A stretch of 28,291 nt of DNA from an uncultured beta proteobacterium (GTDB lineage: Bacteria; Pseudomonadota; Gammaproteobacteria; Burkholderiales; Burkholderiaceae): NCBI GenBank assembly GCA_903944255.1, contig CAJARE010000071.1, forward strand, positions 1-28,291, in the 5' to 3' direction. Shown here piece after piece: positions 8,117-14,683 of this stretch (within the stretch, counting starts at the first letter, position 1; every line of letters begins with the position of its first letter). The translations under genes were made by a program, and so were the position numbers. The notes under the pieces are model-generated. The model was not told the DNA's origin. It searched no databases and was given only the letters and a program-made list of their open reading frames with translations.

Positions 8117-8401
8117 TTATATTACAAAGCTACTGCGATCTCTACCCTCTATCCACTTTGGAGCCTTGCCGCGACCAGTCCAAGTTTCACCAGTAGATGG
8201 GTTACGGTATTTAGGCGCAACCTTCCCACCAACACTGCGTACCCCAGTTTTACGGCTAAAAAGGTCAGATGCAGATAAGTGATACTGTTCAATAATTAGT
8301 TTCGCTTTGGCAATACCGTCTGCCTTCTCGTGTGCAATCGCCTCTTTAATCTGTCTATCTAACTGTTCGCGCTGGGCTAAAAGCTCTTTATAAGAAGCCA
8401 T
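8117..8401 (-). CDS. H-NS-family nucleoid-associated protein
   Basis: 94 residues, typical of short beta-proteobacterial H-NS proteins. Residues about 1-45 are a predicted coiled-coil oligomerisation helix (SYKELLAQREQLDRQIKEA). A basic linker follows, then the C-terminal DNA-binding core (residues about 62-85) with YRNPSTGETWTGRGKAPKW, whose TWTGRGKAP loop is the AT-hook-like minor-groove contact. Such proteins coat AT-rich DNA, bridge it and silence transcription. The ATG at 8401 follows GGAGAG. The gene stands alone, convergent with the HTH-REC gene and sharing its terminator. Its own upstream DNA is extremely AT-rich, which fits autorepression, though that is inferred. Burkholderiales genomes often carry several paralogues, so this need not be the main H-NS. 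Confidence 0.93.
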   Translation of the reverse strand: MASYKELLAQREQLDRQIKEAIAHEKADGIAKAKLIIEQYHLSASDLFSRKTGVRSVGGKVAPKYRNPSTGETWTGRGKAPKWIEGRDRSSFVI

Positions 8402-8581
8402 ATATTCATACTCTCCAAATAATAGGTTATGTTAAAAAGCGTTTGATACGCTATTTAGCCTATTAATTATATATACATTAAATAACCAGGCGATATATAT
8501 GCTTATATTTGAATATTGATTAAGTAATAATCCCCTCTAAATCTGTATTATTAATATATTCATTATAAATACTATGCTTAA
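8402..8581. other. AT-rich upstream region of the H-NS-like gene
   Basis: About 180 bp rich in TATA, ATTAAT and TAAATA runs, with no credible ORF. A short dyad AGCGT/ACGCT (8438-8442 with 8448-8452) sits about 40 bp before the start codon, and minus-strand TATTAT nearer the start is a possible -10. Curved, AT-rich DNA of this kind is a preferred H-NS target. Confidence 0.55.
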
Positions 8582-8995
8582 TTATGAGGCATTTACTTTA
8601 CGAAGTACAAATGTACCGCTGGATTTGGCGGTAATCTCCCCGGCCTCGTTCAATACAACAGCTTCACAATAATTAATCGATTTACCAGACTTGAGCACCA
8701 TTCCCTCAACAGCAATCTTCCCAACTGAGGGACGTAAAAAACTGATTGTCATATCGATAGTAATTGCCCCTAAAGGATGATTCATGGCGCTTCTAGCGGC
8801 GGCAGCCATCGCAAAATCCAATAAAGTCATAACGACACCACCATGAGCTACTCCAAAGCTATTTTCATGCTCAGGCTGCATATACAAAGTGATGCGGGAT
8901 TTTCCATTCTCGGCAAACTCCGGAACCACTCCCAAGTGATCCAAAAAGGGAATAGTCAAACCAAAATATTGAGTTGGGTCTTGTTTAGCAGTCAT
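8582..8995 (-). CDS. PaaI-like hotdog-fold acyl-CoA thioesterase
   Basis: 137 residues from the ATG at 8995. The hotdog signature NSFGVAHGGVVMTLLDFAM (about residues 48-66) contains the HGG motif of PaaI/YdiI-type thioesterases, followed by TIDMTISFLRP, where strand residues complete the active site. The probable role is hydrolysis of an acyl- or aryl-CoA; the substrate cannot be told from sequence. A longer reading to 9076 exists, but its first 27 residues translate the tRNA-Pro gene, so I reject it. There is no clear ribosome site: the sequence before the ATG is T-rich. The gene begins 36 bp after tRNA-Pro on the same strand, so its mRNA may start at the processed tRNA 3' end. No catalytic residue appears lost. 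Confidence 0.88.
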   Translation of the reverse strand: MTAKQDPTQYFGLTIPFLDHLGVVPEFAENGKSRITLYMQPEHENSFGVAHGGVVMTLLDFAMAAAARSAMNHPLGAITIDMTISFLRPSVGKIAVEGMVLKSGKSINYCEAVVLNEAGEITAKSSGTFVLRKVNAS

Positions 8996-9030
8996 AGAGA
9001 ATAAAAAAGAATCATCGAAGAAGAAATGGA

Positions 9031-9108
<78 letters not shown>

Positions 9109-9132
9109 ACGAAAGTCAAAATTGTATCAGTA

Positions 9133-9483
9133 CTACTTAGTGAGGATGTTGAGAACTGCCAGCAACTCATCACGTAGCTTTAACTCACCACGAGCTTCAT
9201 CGAGTCGATTTCTAGCGCCACTGATCGTAAAGCCTTCTTCATAAAGAAGCGCCCTAATCTTACGAATTAATACCACCTCGTGATGCTGATAGTAGCGACG
9301 ATTACCGCGTCGTTTTTGGGGACTGAGTTGCGCAAATTCTTGCTCCCAATAACGCAAGACATGTGAACGTACGCCACATAAATCAGATACCTCACCAATA
9401 GTAAAGTAGCGTTTAGAAGGAATGGGGGGAAGTTGAGAGCTCAGCAATGCTGAGCTGACATCAAACTCGGTTTTCTCGAGCAT
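9133..9483 (-). CDS. MerR-family transcriptional regulator next to ihfA
   Basis: 116 residues with a winged helix-turn-helix at about 26-95: RYFTIGEVSDLCGVRSHVLR, then YWEQEFAQLSPQKR and NRRYYQHHEVVLIRKIRALL. A short helical tail follows, with no cysteines or known effector domain. This small MerR type is commonly found directly after ihfA in beta- and gamma-proteobacteria; its target is not established. The start overlaps the end of ihfA by 23 bp in another frame, which implies coupled translation. The next downstream feature is tRNA-Pro. Confidence 0.9.
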   Translation of the reverse strand: MLEKTEFDVSSALLSSQLPPIPSKRYFTIGEVSDLCGVRSHVLRYWEQEFAQLSPQKRRGNRRYYQHHEVVLIRKIRALLYEEGFTISGARNRLDEARGELKLRDELLAVLNILTK

Positions 9484-9784
9484 GAGACTCCACTACATCT
9501 TTTAGCTTTTGACTGGCATGAAACGTCACCACTCTTCTAGCTGCAATCGGAATCATTTGACCTGTTTTTGGATTTCGGCCAGGACGGGCCGATTTATTGC
9601 GCAACTGAAAATTTCCAAAACCAGAAATCTTCACCTCAACACCAGCCTCCAGTGAGTAGCCAATGCGATCAAAGAATGCGTCGATCATATCTTTCGCTTC
9701 GCGCTTATTTAAACCAACTTGATCAAAAAGTGCTTCAGAAAGCTCATTCTTTGTAACGGTGTCATTGATATTAAAGTCACTCAT
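9461..9784 (-). CDS. ihfA: Integration host factor subunit alpha
   Basis: 107 residues, slightly longer than the usual 99-100 because of a short N-terminal extension (MSDFNINDT). IHF-alpha hallmarks are TKNELSEALFDQVGLNKREA, VKISGFGNFQLRNK, the beta-ribbon tip with the intercalating proline in RPGRNPKTGQ, and IAARRVVTFHASQKLK. With the beta subunit, encoded elsewhere, it makes a heterodimer that bends DNA sharply in replication, recombination and sigma-54 promoters. It follows pheT at 48 bp, the classic pheT-ihfA linkage, and overlaps the MerR-type gene. The AAGAGA site before the ATG is modest. Confidence 0.96.
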   Translation of the reverse strand: MSDFNINDTVTKNELSEALFDQVGLNKREAKDMIDAFFDRIGYSLEAGVEVKISGFGNFQLRNKSARPGRNPKTGQMIPIAARRVVTFHASQKLKDVVESHARENRV

Positions 9785-9832
9785 TGCTGATTCTCTTATG
9801 GCTGTTTTTCTGATATATAGATAATACTAAAC

Positions 9833-12292
9833 CTAGCGCAGACGGGCTGTACATTTTTTTTCTACTGCGCCCAATAAAGATGCCATTACTGCATCAATTT
9901 GGATATCTTGCAAAGTTTCATTAGGGTTTAACATAGTGATACGAAAAGCCAAACTCTTTTCATCTGTAGCCATGCCACCTGATCCAGCTTTTGGCTTGAA
10001 TTCATCAAACAGCTCAATATTTTGAACAAAATTTTGCTTACTAGCGATCATGGCATCCAATAAAGATTGTGCTGAAACACTTTGCTTTACAACTAAAGCT
10101 AAATCACGTTGCACTGCAGGAAATTTACTTAACTCCTTGGGCACAGGCAAGCCAAGCTCCCTAACGGGCCCTAAATCAAGCTCAAATAAGACAGGAGCCT
10201 GCGTCAATTCATAGGCTTGCTGTAAGCCAGGATGTAATTCACCAATCCATCCAACTGCAAGCAAGCCACTTGCGGTTTTTAAAAACACCTTGGCGCTGCG
10301 TCCAGGATGCAGTGCGGGGTGAGTTGCGGTCTCTGTAACAAAGTGTAAAGGATCTAAAACCCTCTCAAGATCGCCTTTGATATCAAAAAAATCTACTACA
10401 CGATTAGTGCTAGCCCATTGTTCGGGCACAAAAGAGCCATAAGCTAAGCCGCCGACCTTCTGTGTCTGATCAAATCCTGCTACCTTACCTGCCTGTTCTT
10501 GGATGCTGGAGTCACGCTGAAATACTCGACCAGCCTCAAAGAGGCGTACGCGCCCTGCACCACGATTCAAATTGGCTTTGAGGTTATTCAATAGGCCGCC
10601 CCATAGTGTGCTGCGCATCACCCCATATTGACTAGCAATTGGATTGAGAACGGTAATCATGTCTTTTTCAGTGGCGCCAGTAAGACGCTTTTCACTTTCA
10701 AGATCAGTAAAACCAAAGTTCACGACCTCTTGATAGCCCTGCAAGGCTAAACGTTGTCGTAATGAATGGATGCCTCGCTTTGCCTCTACATTAGCGCTCA
10801 TTTTCAGAGAGGCAACTGGTGGTTTGTCCGGAATATTTTCAAAGCCGTACATGCGAGCAACTTCTTCAATCAGATCTTCTTCGATCTCAATATCAAAGCG
10901 ATAGCTTGGCGGGGTGACGACAAATACATCGCCTGCTTCTTCTTTGAACTCAAAACCAAGGCCCTTAAAGACATCGTTCACAATGTCCTTAGTTAAAGGG
11001 ATGCCAATCACCTTCATGGCACGCGCCAAACGCATGCGCACTGGTTTACGTTCAGGAAGGTTCAATACTTGATCATCAACCGGGCCAGCCTGACCACCGC
11101 AAACTTCTACAATCAATGCGCTCAGATATTCAAGGCATCTTACTGTAGCTTGTGGATCAACACCACGCTCAAAACGGTGAGCTGCATCCGTGCTGAAATT
11201 AAAGCGACGTGCACGACCCTGAATGGCTGATGGCAACCAATAAGCTGCTTCTACATAAATATTTTTAGTATCGTCACTAACTGCACAATGATTACCACCC
11301 ATGATTCCAGCTAAAGCTACTGGTCCTTTTTGATCTGCAACGACACCCGCTTCTTGTGTCTTGCCAGATGAATCGGGTCCCACCAAAGTGACAGTTTGAC
11401 CATTTAGAAGCTCAAGTGATTCGCCTGCTTTTGCCCAGCGAACGGTAATGTCACCATCTAATTTATCAATATCAAATACGTGGGTAGGTTGCCCCATTTC
11501 CAACATGACATAGTTAGACAGATCCACCAGTGCTGAAATACTTCTTTGACCAGCATGACAAAGACGCTGAATAATCCAATCGGGAGTCTTTGCCTGAGGA
11601 TTAACACCCTGAATCACACGGCCCGCAAAACGTCCACATAAGTCTTTATTTTCAACTGTCACTTTACGTGTGTCCGTAATAGTGACTGCAGCTGGCGTCC
11701 ATTTAGGCAAGCAAAGGGATGAACCAGTAATAGCTGAAACTTCTCTAGCCATTCCAATAATGGAGAGGCAGTCTGCTTTGTTTGGAGTGAGCTTAACGAC
11801 GAAGATTTGATCGTCAAGATCTAAGTATTCACGAATATCTTTGCCAATAGGAGCATCCGCAGGCAACTCTAAGATGCCTTCATGATCGTCGCCTAAGCCA
11901 AGCTCACGACCTGAGCACAGCATGCCTTGGCTTTCTACGCCACGCAACTTACCGACTTTGATCATGAATGGCTTGCCGCCTGCTTCTGCAGGAGGTAATT
12001 CTGCACCCACTAAGGCGCAAGGAATGTTGATTCCTACACGTGCATTGGGGGCACCGCAGACAATTTGTAATTCTTGTCCAGTGCCGGCATCTACTTTGCA
12101 AACTCGTAAGCGATCCGCATCTGGGTGCTGCTCAGCTGACAAAATTTTTGCCACCACAACCTTGGTAAATGGAGGTGCAACAGAATGCTTTTCCTCAACT
12201 TCTAAACCAGCCATCGTCATGGCATGACTTAATGCATCACTATCAATCGATGGATTGACATATTGACGGAGCCAAGATTCAGAGAATTGCAT
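9833..12292 (-). CDS. pheT: Phenylalanine--tRNA ligase beta subunit
   Basis: 819 residues, full length. The N-terminal tRNA-binding OB fold (about 39-150) has VVVAKILSAEQHPDADRL and VCGAPNARVG. The editing and B-domain region includes GRFAGRVIQGV, VDLSNYVMLE, GQPTHVFD and VALAGIMGG. The core includes EDLIEEVARMYG and VMRSTLWGGLL. The C-terminal anticodon-binding FDX-ACB domain starts at about SKFPAVQRDLALVV and ends with SLAFRITMLNPNETL. It forms an alpha2-beta2 enzyme with PheS and clears mischarged Tyr-tRNA-Phe. It follows pheS by 20 bp. The ATG at 12292 lacks a strong Shine-Dalgarno sequence, which fits coupling to pheS. Confidence 0.97.
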   Translation of the reverse strand: MQFSESWLRQYVNPSIDSDALSHAMTMAGLEVEEKHSVAPPFTKVVVAKILSAEQHPDADRLRVCKVDAGTGQELQIVCGAPNARVGINIPCALVGAELPPAEAGGKPFMIKVGKLRGVESQGMLCSGRELGLGDDHEGILELPADAPIGKDIREYLDLDDQIFVVKLTPNKADCLSIIGMAREVSAITGSSLCLPKWTPAAVTITDTRKVTVENKDLCGRFAGRVIQGVNPQAKTPDWIIQRLCHAGQRSISALVDLSNYVMLEMGQPTHVFDIDKLDGDITVRWAKAGESLELLNGQTVTLVGPDSSGKTQEAGVVADQKGPVALAGIMGGNHCAVSDDTKNIYVEAAYWLPSAIQGRARRFNFSTDAAHRFERGVDPQATVRCLEYLSALIVEVCGGQAGPVDDQVLNLPERKPVRMRLARAMKVIGIPLTKDIVNDVFKGLGFEFKEEAGDVFVVTPPSYRFDIEIEEDLIEEVARMYGFENIPDKPPVASLKMSANVEAKRGIHSLRQRLALQGYQEVVNFGFTDLESEKRLTGATEKDMITVLNPIASQYGVMRSTLWGGLLNNLKANLNRGAGRVRLFEAGRVFQRDSSIQEQAGKVAGFDQTQKVGGLAYGSFVPEQWASTNRVVDFFDIKGDLERVLDPLHFVTETATHPALHPGRSAKVFLKTASGLLAVGWIGELHPGLQQAYELTQAPVLFELDLGPVRELGLPVPKELSKFPAVQRDLALVVKQSVSAQSLLDAMIASKQNFVQNIELFDEFKPKAGSGGMATDEKSLAFRITMLNPNETLQDIQIDAVMASLLGAVEKKCTARLR

Positions 12293-12312
12293 AAGCTTAT
12301 CTATTTGCTTTC

Positions 12313-13359
12313 TTAAGCAGGAAACTGAGCTAAGAAACGTAAATCGTTTTCAAAGAAGAGGCGTAAATCATCGATACCATAACGCAACATTGTTAAACGT
12401 TCTAAGCCAGAACCAAAGGCGAAACCGGTATAGCGCTCTGGATCAATACCCATATTGCGCAATACATTGGGGTGAACCTGCCCTGCCCCAGAAATTTCTA
12501 ACCAACGTCCAGCTAGCTTGCCGGTACTAAAGGCCATATCAATTTCAGCGGATGGCTCTGTAAATGGAAAGTATGATGGGCGAAAGCGCACTTGCAACTC
12601 ATTTGTTTCAAAGAAGGTTCTTAAGAAATCGGTATAAACACCCTTAAGGTCAGCAAATGAAACGCTCTGTGCAATCCACAGACCTTCAACCTGATGAAAC
12701 ATTGGTGAATGGGTTGCATCACTGTCAACGCGGTAGGTTCTACCTGGCGCTATTACTTTGATAGGAGGCATCACCTCTGCATTGGCATATTTTTTAACGT
12801 GCTCACTGGCATAACGAACTTGTATGGGACTAGTATGGGTGCGCAATAACAAGGGTTTATCTTTAGAATCTTTGCCATCAATATAAAAAGTATCTTGCAT
12901 TGAACGAGCAGGATGATTTTCTGGACTATTTAAGGCGGTGAAATTAAACCAATCGGTTTCAATTTCAGGGCCATCAGCTACATCAAAACCAACAGAGCGG
13001 AAGATTTCTTCTACCCGCTCCCAAGTGCGCATCACCGGATGCAAGCTACCAACTGCCTGACCACGGCCTGGTAAAGAAACATCAATCGATTCTGCAGCAA
13101 GACGATGCAGCAACACAGCATCGGACAGCGCTTGACGACGCTCTTGTAATGCAGCCTCTACTTGGGTTTTGATTTGATTAATTTGGGCGCCAGCACTCTT
13201 ACGCTCCTCAGGCGACATTCCACCAAGCGCTTTTAAACGCTCAGTGAGAATACCTGACTTACCGAGATACTTGGCTTTCGCGTCCTCCAGAGCTGCCGCA
13301 TCAGAAGCTCCGAGGAAATCACGTTTAGCATCCTCGACAATTGGGTCGAGAGAAACCAT
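12313..13359 (-). CDS. pheS: Phenylalanine--tRNA ligase alpha subunit
   Basis: 348 residues. The N-terminal coiled coil (about 1-90) contacts tRNA-Phe. The class II catalytic core has GSLHPVMRTWERVEEIFRSVG, DNTFY-like QDTFYIDG, LLRTHTSPIQVR, FRPSYFPFTEPSAEID (motif 2 region) and motif 3 GSGLERLTMLRYG (about 316-328). It activates phenylalanine and charges tRNA-Phe with PheT. The ATG at 13359 is 28 bp after rplT. There is no clear ribosome site, and a hairpin spans the rplT stop and the pheS leader, so expression may be coupled to rplT. All catalytic motifs appear intact. Confidence 0.97.
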   Translation of the reverse strand: MVSLDPIVEDAKRDFLGASDAAALEDAKAKYLGKSGILTERLKALGGMSPEERKSAGAQINQIKTQVEAALQERRQALSDAVLLHRLAAESIDVSLPGRGQAVGSLHPVMRTWERVEEIFRSVGFDVADGPEIETDWFNFTALNSPENHPARSMQDTFYIDGKDSKDKPLLLRTHTSPIQVRYASEHVKKYANAEVMPPIKVIAPGRTYRVDSDATHSPMFHQVEGLWIAQSVSFADLKGVYTDFLRTFFETNELQVRFRPSYFPFTEPSAEIDMAFSTGKLAGRWLEISGAGQVHPNVLRNMGIDPERYTGFAFGSGLERLTMLRYGIDDLRLFFENDLRFLAQFPA

Positions 13360-13360
13360 T

Positions 13361-13396
13361 GCAGCTTAGTTTTTAAGAAACTAAAGATTAAGCTGC
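13361..13396 (-). promoter_or_regulatory. Hairpin across the rplT stop and pheS leader
   Basis: GCAGCTTA (13361-13368) and TAAGCTGC (13389-13396) form a perfect 8-bp stem. A second, partly competing repeat lies within it: TTAGTTT (13366-13372) with AAACTAA (13378-13384). It contains the rplT stop codon and ends 2 bp before the pheS ATG. No U-run follows, so it is not a terminator; a translation-coupling or mRNA-processing element is inferred. Confidence 0.4.
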
Positions 13397-13753
13397 AGCG
13401 TTTACTACGGATTTAATCCGAGTAACCAAAGCGGCAAAAGCCGGCTTGTCAGCAATGGCCATATCAGAAAGTACTTTACGATCGAGATCGATTGAGGCCT
13501 TCTTCATACCATTCATGAATACGCTATAGGTCATGTCATGCTCACGAACTGCCGCATTGATACGGGCAATCCACAAAGCGCGGAATACACGTTTCTTGTT
13601 GCGACGGTCACGATAGGCATATTGACCAGCACGCATAACCGCTTGCTTAGCAATCCGGAATACGTTTTTACGACGACCGCGATAACCTGTTGCGGCATCA
13701 GTGATTTTTTTATGACGGGCTCTTGCTGTAACCCCACGTTTGACTCTTGGCAT
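13388..13753 (-). CDS. rplT: 50S ribosomal protein L20
   Basis: 121 residues, against the usual 117-119. Begins MPRVKRGVTARARHKKI, the highly basic N-terminal extension that threads into 23S rRNA, followed by GYRGRRKNVFRIAKQAVM, YRDRRNKKRVFRALWI, the globular part with RINAAVREH, and LDRKVLSDMA. L20 is needed early in 50S assembly and, in characterised bacteria, represses its own operon by binding mRNA that imitates its rRNA site. AGGAG precedes the ATG. It follows rpmI by 25 bp and precedes pheS. Confidence 0.98.
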   Translation of the reverse strand: MPRVKRGVTARARHKKITDAATGYRGRRKNVFRIAKQAVMRAGQYAYRDRRNKKRVFRALWIARINAAVREHDMTYSVFMNGMKKASIDLDRKVLSDMAIADKPAFAALVTRIKSVVNAAA

Positions 13754-13778
13754 TGAATTCTCCTAATCTAGTCTGAGG

Positions 13779-13976
13779 TTAAGCGTAAGGAAGCATGGAG
13801 CGAATTGACTTAACGTCTGCCTTCGCAACTTCTGTGGAACCACGCAAATGACGCTTATTCTTAGTGGTCTTCTTGGTGAGGATGTGGCGTTTGAAAGCCT
13901 GACCTCGTTTGATCGTTCCGCCTGCGCGAACCGTGAAGCGCTTCTTCGCGCTACTCTTGCTCTTCATCTTGGGCAT
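13779..13976 (-). CDS. rpmI: 50S ribosomal protein L35
   Basis: 65 residues, standard for L35, with the family start MPKMKSKSSAKKRF, the conserved GGTIKRGQAFKRHILTKKT, KNKRHLRG and the C-terminal IRSMLPYA. It is a small basic protein of the large subunit. The ATG follows a strong AAGGGG site. The 140-bp gap to infC is highly structured (see the leader entry), so rpmI-rplT translation may be regulated by L20 as in other bacteria. Confidence 0.97.
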   Translation of the reverse strand: MPKMKSKSSAKKRFTVRAGGTIKRGQAFKRHILTKKTTKNKRHLRGSTEVAKADVKSIRSMLPYA

Positions 13977-14011
13977 AAAGCACCCCTTTATTTACTTGTG
14001 CAACATAGGTG

Positions 14012-14086
14012 GTAACCGACGGTTACGCTTCCTGTACCCAGAAGCACTTCTCACTGCCAGCACCCTTAGTTATTCACTTAGGGCAC
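14012..14086 (-). promoter_or_regulatory. Structured infC-rpmI leader, candidate L20-responsive element
   Basis: In mRNA order there are three hairpins in 75 nt. The first is an 11-bp stem with one mismatch and two wobbles (14060-14070 with 14076-14086, 5-nt loop). The second is a 7-bp stem with one bulge (14027-14034 with 14039-14045). The third is a perfect 6-bp stem (14012-14017 with 14021-14026, 3-nt loop). They lie just before rpmI, where L20 autoregulation operates in E. coli and Bacillus. The L20 role is inferred by position; I did not recognise a known Rfam-type motif. Confidence 0.45.
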
Positions 14087-14116
14087 CTCCCTACATAAGA
14101 ACCAGGTAGAACCTGA

Positions 14117-14641
14117 TTACTTAGCCTTGCGAATGGGGGCCAATACCATCACCATCTGGCGGCCTTCCATTTTTGGAAACTGTTCAACTTGGCCATGCTC
14201 TACAAGGTCCAACTTCAAACGCTCCAACATTCTTACTCCGATTTCTTGATGGGCCATTTCACGACCCCGAAACCGCAGCGTAATCTTTGTCTTATCGCCA
14301 TCTTCTAAAAAGCGGATTAGATTGCGTAGCTTTACACCGTAGTCACCATCATCAGTGCCGGGACGGAATTTAACTTCCTTCACCTGAATCACTTTTTGCT
14401 TTAGCTTTGCTTCATGCATCCGCTTAGCTTCTTGGTACTTGAATTTGCCAAAGGCCATAATTCGGACTACAGGTGGTTCAGCTGTCGGAGCAATTTCAAC
14501 CAGATCGGTCTCTTTCTCTTCTGCTGCAGCCAAGGCTTCACTCAACTTAACTACACCGATGGGCTCTCCATCAATTCCAATCAAACGCACTTCAGGAGCA
14601 GTAATTTCCCGGTTAATGCGCTGCAATTTTTCAGTAGCGAT
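14117..14641 (-). CDS. infC: Translation initiation factor IF-3, ATC start
   Basis: 174 residues when started at ATC (14641-14639). IF-3 binds the 30S subunit, prevents 70S formation and rejects non-canonical start codons. Domains: N-terminal RINREITAPEVRLIG and DLVEIAPTAEPPVVRIM; linker helix GKFKYQEAKRMHEAK; C-terminal VKEVKFRPG, LRFRGREMAHQ and QFPKMEGRQMVMVL. The reading ATEKLQRINRE before the first conserved residues matches the beta-proteobacterial N-terminus, and AAAGGA lies 9 bp upstream of the ATC. A TTG at 14626 is the first conventional codon but would clip five residues and lacks a ribosome site. The rare start fits the known self-limiting control of infC by IF-3. It sits 42 bp after thrS. 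Confidence 0.95.
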   Translation of the reverse strand: MATEKLQRINREITAPEVRLIGIDGEPIGVVKLSEALAAAEEKETDLVEIAPTAEPPVVRIMAFGKFKYQEAKRMHEAKLKQKVIQVKEVKFRPGTDDGDYGVKLRNLIRFLEDGDKTKITLRFRGREMAHQEIGVRMLERLKLDLVEHGQVEQFPKMEGRQMVMVLAPIRKAK

Positions 14642-14683
14642 CTTCTTAATTCCTTTAAAAAAACAATAAAAACCGTCTCACCC

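Noticed and set aside
14624..14626. TTG at 14626 as the infC start
   Set aside because: There is no Shine-Dalgarno sequence at the right distance, and it would remove conserved N-terminal residues encoded from the ATC at 14641.
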